From JAJPHI01 sp035541875 (GTDB lineage Bacteria; Desulfobacterota; Binatia; Binatales; Binataceae): a stretch of 64,000 nucleotides of DNA. The DNA lies in assembly GCA_035541875.1 (NCBI GenBank), contig DATKML010000005.1, positions 1 through 64,000 on the forward strand, given 5' to 3'. Positions within the stretch are counted from its first letter, which is position 1. The number at the start of each line of letters is the position of its first letter. The position numbers and the translations under genes were made by a program. The notes below the pieces were generated by a model that worked only from the letters and a program-made list of their open reading frames with translations, searched no databases and was not told where the DNA came from. Of this stretch, positions 60,030 through 64,000 are shown piece by piece.

Positions 60030-61169
60030 TTATTCGAACATCAGGACCGTGCGTGCAACTTCGCCGGCCTTCATCGCGCGGAAGGCCTCGTTTACATCCT
60101 CCAGCTTCCCGCGACGGCTGATCAGATCGTCGAGATTGAGCCGCCCCTGCTGGTAGTAATCGAGATAACGCGGCATATCGATCCGGAACCGATTCGATCC
60201 CATGTTGCTACCCTGGAGTCGGCGCTCGGTCAGTAGCTTCGCTCCGTTAATCGAAACCTTCTGACCGACCGGAATCATGCCAATTACTGTGGCAGTGCCG
60301 CCCGGCTTGATCGCTTCAAAGCACATCTCGGCCAGCACCTTGAGACCCACTGCCTCGAAGGCGTAGTCGACACCCGAATTCGGCGGCGAAAGGATATCGC
60401 GACTTCCGCCGCTCCCTTGGCCCGCATCAGGGTTAGTCAGTTCGCGGATAGTCTTTACGGGATCATCCTTCGAGGAATCGACGGTGTGAGTAGCGCCAAC
60501 GCGCTTGGCCAGCGCCAACTTCGACTCGAACTGATCGACAGCGATGATCATCCGGGCGCCTGCGATTCGCGCACCCTGAATCGCTGCGAGTCCAACACCG
60601 CCGCAGCCGAAAACCGCCACCGTCGAACCCGGCTCGATATGCGCCGTGTTCAGCACCGCACCCATACCGGTCGTAACGCCGCATCCGACGAGCGCCGCGC
60701 GATCGAGCGGGATATCCTTATTGATCTTCACCAGCGCGTTCTCGTGCACCAGCATCTTTTCGGCATAGGTCGAGAGCTCGGCGAACTGCCGCACTGGCGC
60801 TCCATTCTTGGTAATGCGCGGCTTGTCGCTTTTGCTCCGTCGAATCGCACCTTTGTTGCTGCAGAGTGCCGGATGGCCCGACATGCAATCTTCGCAGTAG
60901 CCGCAGAAGACCGAGAGGCATGCGATTACGTGGTCACCGGGCTTCAAGTAGGAGACACCGCTGCCGACCTGCTCAACGATTCCGGCTGCTTCGTGACCCA
61001 GGATCGCCGGGGCAGGATGCGGATAGAGGCCATCCACGAAATGCAGGTCACTATGGCAGACACCGCTCGCGACGGTCTTTACCAGTACTTCGCGATCAAG
61101 CGGGCTGTCGATTTCTACTTCTTCGATGGTCAGAGGTTGCTTGGGTCCGTGAAAAATCGCGGCCTTCAT
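60030..61169 (-). CDS. Zinc-dependent alcohol dehydrogenase (copy B)
   Basis: 379-residue paralogue of the preceding dehydrogenase, with the same start MKAAIFHG-KQPLTIEEVEID and the same zinc sites (GVCHSD, LGHEAAG, CGYCEDCMSGHPALC, GCGVTTG). It carries an insertion around TNPDAGQGSGGSRDILSPPN (about residues 245-264), absent from copy A. The NAD site is VFGCGGVGLAAIQGAR. As the paralogues are adjacent in the same direction, they arose by tandem duplication followed by divergence. The gene is 137 bases downstream of rpoD and separated by a strong terminator. Confidence 0.9.
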   Translation of the reverse strand: MKAAIFHGPKQPLTIEEVEIDSPLDREVLVKTVASGVCHSDLHFVDGLYPHPAPAILGHEAAGIVEQVGSGVSYLKPGDHVIACLSVFCGYCEDCMSGHPALCSNKGAIRRSKSDKPRITKNGAPVRQFAELSTYAEKMLVHENALVKINKDIPLDRAALVGCGVTTGMGAVLNTAHIEPGSTVAVFGCGGVGLAAIQGARIAGARMIIAVDQFESKLALAKRVGATHTVDSSKDDPVKTIRELTNPDAGQGSGGSRDILSPPNSGVDYAFEAVGLKVLAEMCFEAIKPGGTATVIGMIPVGQKVSINGAKLLTERRLQGSNMGSNRFRIDMPRYLDYYQQGRLNLDDLISRRGKLEDVNEAFRAMKAGEVARTVLMFE

Positions 61170-61246
61170 CCTTGAATCTCCACTCTAAATGCAGAGTCAG
61201 CCACAGCCTTGTCGACCAAGGCTTCGGTGTCAAGGAATCGGCCAAG

Positions 61247-61279
61247 AAAAAAGGCGCGAGAACCTTAGCTCTCGCGCCT
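61247..61279 (-). terminator. Rho-independent terminator of rpoD
   Basis: On the minus strand AGGCGCGAGA (61279-61270), an eight-base loop, TCTCGCGCCT (61261-61252), then TTTTT(T) at 61251-61247. The 10-bp perfect stem followed by a run of U's is a textbook intrinsic terminator, 28 bases after the rpoD stop codon. It prevents read-through into the alcohol dehydrogenase genes. Confidence 0.92.
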
Positions 61280-61306
61280 GATTTGCGCTTGAAAAGTGGA
61301 CGCGGG

Positions 61307-63079
61307 TTACTCGCGTTCGGTAAAGCCTTCGAGCACGCGGGAGCGCCCAGTCTGTCGGAGCTTACGTAGCGCTTTGGCTTCGATTTGACGGATACGTTCA
61401 CGCGTGACGGCAAACTGTTTGCCGACCTCTTCGAGGGTGTAATCGGTCTTCTGACCGATACCGAAGCGCATCCGCAGAATCTGCTCTTCGCGGGGCGTCA
61501 AAGTGGCCAGAACCTTGCGGGTCTGCTCACCGAGATTCCCCTGAATTGCAGCCTCAACCGGCGACGGTGCGAGTTCGTCTTCGACAAAATCGCCGAGCGA
61601 ACTTTCCTCTTCATCACCGATCGGGGTTTCGAGCGAAATCGGCTCTTTAACGATCTTGAGCACCTTCTGGACCTTGTCCAGCGGCATCTCCATCTGCTCG
61701 GCGATCTCCTCGGGACCGGGCTCGCGGCCGAGCCGCTGGACCAGCAATCGGGTGACGCGGAGCAGCTTGTTGATCGTTTCGACCATATGCACCGGGATAC
61801 GGATCGTGCGGCCCTGGTCGGCGATCGCACGCGACATCGACTGACGTATCCACCACGTCGCGTAAGTCGAGAACTTGTATCCGCGTTGGTACTCGAACTT
61901 ATCGACCGCGCGCATCAGGCCGATATTCCCTTCCTGAATCAGGTCGAGAAATCCGAGGCCGCGATTCGTATAGCGCTTGGCCAGGCTGACGACGAGGCGG
62001 AGATTCGCTTCGGTCAACTCTTTCTTGGCGCGCTTGCTCTTGTCCTGACCCGAAGCGATTGTCTCGAGCGAGCGGGCAAAGCTCTCTGTGTCGGCTTTGA
62101 CGCGTTTCTCAACTTCGCGGATCGCTTTCTGTGCTTCCTTGATTCGCGCCGCGATATCGAGCAGGTTCTCGCGCGTGCCATTCACCTTCAAGACGTGACG
62201 CCGATCTTCGGCCTCGGAGGCTTCGCGGATCAGCTGACTCTTGCTACGCCCGGTCGCCTCTTCGTACCGCTCGATCAAAGCGCGGGAATCGAGCGCCTCT
62301 TTGAGCAGACGGCGCATCTCGCCGATAACCGCATCCTGGAAGTGCCGCGATAGCTCCATCTCGCGGAGTTCGCGCTTGATACTATCCTTGTTGCGCGCTA
62401 GGGACTTCTCGGTCTTGCCGCGAAGCTCGGCGCTGAGCCGCTCCTTGAGCTTCTCTTCCATCTCGTCCCGGCGCTCACGCAGGGACTGGAGCTTCTTCGA
62501 AGCAGTGAAGAGCTTCTTGAGCAGCTTTTCGTTGGCTTCAGGTCCGCGCTCTTCTTCTGATTCGCTGTTGTTGGGGTCTTCGTTTTCTTCGAAGATATCC
62601 CGCAGGTCAGCCTCTCCGACTTCCACGCGATCAGCGAACTCAATTACAAGGTCGAGTGTCACCGGCGATCCAAGGACTTCGTCCTCGACTTCGTTCTCAC
62701 CGGCCTCGATTCGCTTGGCGATCTCGACTTCCTGCTCTCGCGAGAGGAGCTGGAAGTTTCCCATCTCCTTCAGGTAGAGCCTGACCGGGTCCGAAGATTC
62801 ACTCAGCGAATCGGCCGCTGCAGTGGGTTCCGGCGCCTCGTCCGGTTCTTCCTTCGCCTCGAGGTCGATATCCTCGCCCCCCTCGACAGGCACATCGTCG
62901 AGGACCTTGATATCCATGTCCTCGAAGCTGTCGAGCGCCGAACGGAGATCGGTCGGCGAGGTCACGTCTTGGGGTAGGAAATCGTTGACTTGGTCGAAGG
63001 TCAGGTAACCCTGCTCACGGCCCAAGTCCACTAAGCCTTGTAGATCCTTCCCTTCGTACTTCTGCTTCATGCTCTGCAA
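61307..63079 (-). CDS. rpoD: RNA polymerase sigma factor RpoD (sigma-70)
   Basis: 590-residue housekeeping sigma factor. N-terminal region 1.1-like acid segment (about 1-80), region 1.2 SSDPVRLYLKEMGNFQLLSREQE, a long charged non-conserved region (about 140-330), region 2 LTEANLRLVVSLAKRYTNRG, FLDLIQEGNIGLMRAVDKFEYQRGYKFSTYATWWIRQ (about 380-420), region 3, and region 4 with the HTH VTRERIRQIEAKALRKLR (about 560-578). The non-conserved region has SESEEERGPEANEK and many Lys/Glu runs. The ATG at 63079 gives MQSMKQKYEGKDLQ; the second Met at codon 4 is also possible. A candidate promoter is 150 bases upstream and a strong terminator downstream. Confidence 0.98.
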   Translation of the reverse strand: MQSMKQKYEGKDLQGLVDLGREQGYLTFDQVNDFLPQDVTSPTDLRSALDSFEDMDIKVLDDVPVEGGEDIDLEAKEEPDEAPEPTAAADSLSESSDPVRLYLKEMGNFQLLSREQEVEIAKRIEAGENEVEDEVLGSPVTLDLVIEFADRVEVGEADLRDIFEENEDPNNSESEEERGPEANEKLLKKLFTASKKLQSLRERRDEMEEKLKERLSAELRGKTEKSLARNKDSIKRELREMELSRHFQDAVIGEMRRLLKEALDSRALIERYEEATGRSKSQLIREASEAEDRRHVLKVNGTRENLLDIAARIKEAQKAIREVEKRVKADTESFARSLETIASGQDKSKRAKKELTEANLRLVVSLAKRYTNRGLGFLDLIQEGNIGLMRAVDKFEYQRGYKFSTYATWWIRQSMSRAIADQGRTIRIPVHMVETINKLLRVTRLLVQRLGREPGPEEIAEQMEMPLDKVQKVLKIVKEPISLETPIGDEEESSLGDFVEDELAPSPVEAAIQGNLGEQTRKVLATLTPREEQILRMRFGIGQKTDYTLEEVGKQFAVTRERIRQIEAKALRKLRQTGRSRVLEGFTERE

Positions 63080-63438
63080 TTACCGCCCGCGCCGACTTTG
63101 AAAGTAGCCGGCGCTATGGTGCTCTTTGGTTGAATCTCGCCGCTCGAGGCGGCAAAACTCCCCGTCCCTTGTATTATCTTCAGAGTGGCAAACCGATTTT
63201 TCTAAAGAGCTAGACGACAATGCCACAACCTGTCAAGTTTAAGCGATGTGCTAACTTAAGTCAAAACAATCTTTGTTAGGCACAAATCCTGCTTACACCT
63301 TTTCCCACAATCTAATGACGATTTTCGGGTTGTCATGTTTCAATTCGCAGCACCTACCCGACCCCAGCTCCCTAACTTGGCTCCGTAGAATCCCGACCGT
63401 TTCGAGCGGATGAGCGATAACGGCTATGATCGGTCATC
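63080..63438. other. AT-rich intergenic region: rpoD promoter and upstream of the PolB-like gene
   Basis: About 360 bases, much more AT-rich than the coding DNA, especially 63185-63330. It contains a -35/-10 pair on the minus strand directed at rpoD and a leftward leader of about 150 bases. A second TTGACA hexamer on the minus strand (63236-63231) has no good -10 at 16-18 bases. On the plus strand I see no clear promoter for the gene starting at 63439. No ORF of note is present. Confidence 0.6.
63236..63264 (-). promoter_or_regulatory. Candidate sigma-70 promoter of rpoD
   Basis: On the minus strand TTGACT (63264-63259), a 17-base spacer and TAAACT (63241-63236). Five of six bases match the -35 and four of six the -10. 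Transcription would start near 63229, leaving a leader of about 150 bases before the ATG at 63079. The same TTGACT-N17-TAAA pattern is seen upstream of the bactofilin gene. Confidence 0.4.
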
Positions 63439-64000
63439 GTGAGTCCAACAAGCTATCGATACGCGACGCTATCCGAGCAATTCTATGGCAATCGGCTGCT
63501 ATTCGGCGACTTGGCTGAATCGCGCACCGTCGGGATCGAGCTATCTTCGCGAAAGGAAGTCGAAGTCTTTAAGCGCAGCCCCGACGGCAACCTCGTCCGG
63601 GAGCATCGACCGCTCCGACTATTTGCACTAATAGCCGATCGCGAACTGCTTAGCGGCCTCCACGCGGCTTATAAGCTAACCGAGCTAACTGGGGAGTTTC
63701 GCTTCCGCTATCTCCTCGAGGTGGCCTCATCGGACGGGCTTGAAGCGGTGCGACGACATCTGCGAAACGTAACCGGCAAGTCCCCGGGCTCGCTCGATGC
63801 ACCCTATTTGATTCTCACGGACCCTATCGAACAGCATCTGATGCTGACCGGCACCACCCTCTTTATGGGGATGCAGTTCGACGAACTCCATCGGATGCAG
63901 CTCGATATCGAGACCTACGTGAGCCCTGGCTTCGAGTTTCCCTCGGCGGCACGCGAAGGCGATCGGATAATCGCGATCGCCCTAAGTGACTCGCGCGGTT
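63439..64000 (+). CDS. PolB-type 3'-5' exonuclease/DNA polymerase-like protein (N-terminal fragment)
   Basis: Partial gene, running off the window; 187 codons visible from GTG 63439, with an in-frame stop just upstream. After about 145 residues of a mixed N-terminal domain (SPTSYRYATLSEQFYGNRLL, LFGDLAES, HAAYKLTELTGEFRF) comes TLFMGMQFDELHRMQLDIETYV then SPGFEFPSAAREGDRIIAIAL. LDIETY is the exonuclease I motif (D-x-E) of family B DNA polymerases and related RNase H-like proteins. Bacterial orphan members with this arrangement are seen in several phyla. Whether the polymerase domain follows cannot be told. Confidence 0.7.
   Translation, partial: MSPTSYRYATLSEQFYGNRLLFGDLAESRTVGIELSSRKEVEVFKRSPDGNLVREHRPLRLFALIADRELLSGLHAAYKLTELTGEFRFRYLLEVASSDGLEAVRRHLRNVTGKSPGSLDAPYLILTDPIEQHLMLTGTTLFMGMQFDELHRMQLDIETYVSPGFEFPSAAREGDRIIAIALSDSRG

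Noticed and set aside
61385..62353. 322-codon open frame on the plus strand opposite rpoD
   Set aside because: It lies entirely within the antisense strand of rpoD, has no ribosome site or recognisable domain, and is rich in Leu/Arg runs typical of high-GC antisense frames.
1..64000. tRNA, rRNA and CRISPR arrays
   Set aside because: No regularly spaced repeats or cloverleaf-type sequences were found in the gaps by eye; a tRNAscan/Infernal run would settle this.

Overview
The window is a 64 kb stretch of bacterial chromosome, roughly 60% GC by eye, densely coded and almost entirely core metabolism and housekeeping. There is no rRNA, tRNA, CRISPR array, prophage or insertion sequence that I can see. 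The gene content points to a Gram-negative, probably aerobic or respiring bacterium: class 2 (quinone-linked) dihydroorotate dehydrogenase, lipoproteins with lipoboxes, MacA/MacB-type export, and an F-type ATP synthase with both b and b' stator subunits. The gene orders b'-b-delta-alpha-gamma-beta-epsilon (a and c encoded elsewhere) and xerC-hslV-hslU-argBDFGH-lysA-dapF-dapA resemble Deltaproteobacteria-like lineages. Candidatus Binatota (Desulfobacterota B) or a relative is my best guess; this is inference, not a database result.

Layout. 1-3.4 kb: the start of a leftward thyX-like gene, then pyrD, a two-domain rhodanese and pyroglutamyl peptidase, then a small excisionase-type HTH gene closed by a strong hairpin terminator. 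3.4-9.5 kb: a leftward VOC-domain protein divergent from a P-II cation ATPase, then a luciferase-like flavin oxidoreductase coupled to a beta-propeller-like protein. 9.5-13.2 kb: an unrecognised membrane protein of about 1,220 residues. 13.2-20 kb, leftward: bactofilin, a terminator, then the ATP synthase operon. 20-25.3 kb: small zinc-ribbon protein, PPOX-family flavoprotein, endonuclease IV, trpS, a PH-like membrane protein and an archaeal-type proS. 25.4-30.3 kb: SIMPL-domain protein, then a dppBCA-like peptide ABC transporter lacking its ATPases and a DNA glycosylase overlapping the binding-protein gene. 30.5-37.5 kb: pyrF, a polytopic glycosyltransferase-like protein overlapping a CaiB CoA-transferase, and a macAB-like pair. 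37.5-41.8 kb, leftward: glmU, glmS, an orphan SUKH-like protein, and a Cys-rich small protein. 41.8-55.8 kb: one long rightward array of 14 genes, xerC-hslVU-argBDFG-(small zinc ribbon)-argH-lipoprotein-lysA-dapF-dapA-amidohydrolase, ended by a perfect hairpin. 55.9-61.2 kb: two convergent phosphoesterases and two tandemly duplicated zinc alcohol dehydrogenases. 61.3-64 kb: rpoD, an AT-rich promoter region, and the start of a PolB-type exonuclease/polymerase protein running off the window.

How the parts work together: argB, D, F, G and H cover arginine synthesis from N-acetylglutamate except argA/J and argC; dapA, dapF and lysA cover three steps of the diaminopimelate/lysine pathway; glmS and glmU make UDP-GlcNAc, which with meso-diaminopimelate feeds peptidoglycan; pyrD and pyrF supply pyrimidines. 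Four non-coding elements with recurring GTCATTC-type arms (21954-22064, 23130-23170, 30274-30329, 59940-60027) look like a dispersed repeat family. The features that least resemble known genes are the large membrane protein at 9514-13182 and the small zinc-ribbon genes at 20260, 41776 (leftward) and 49233.
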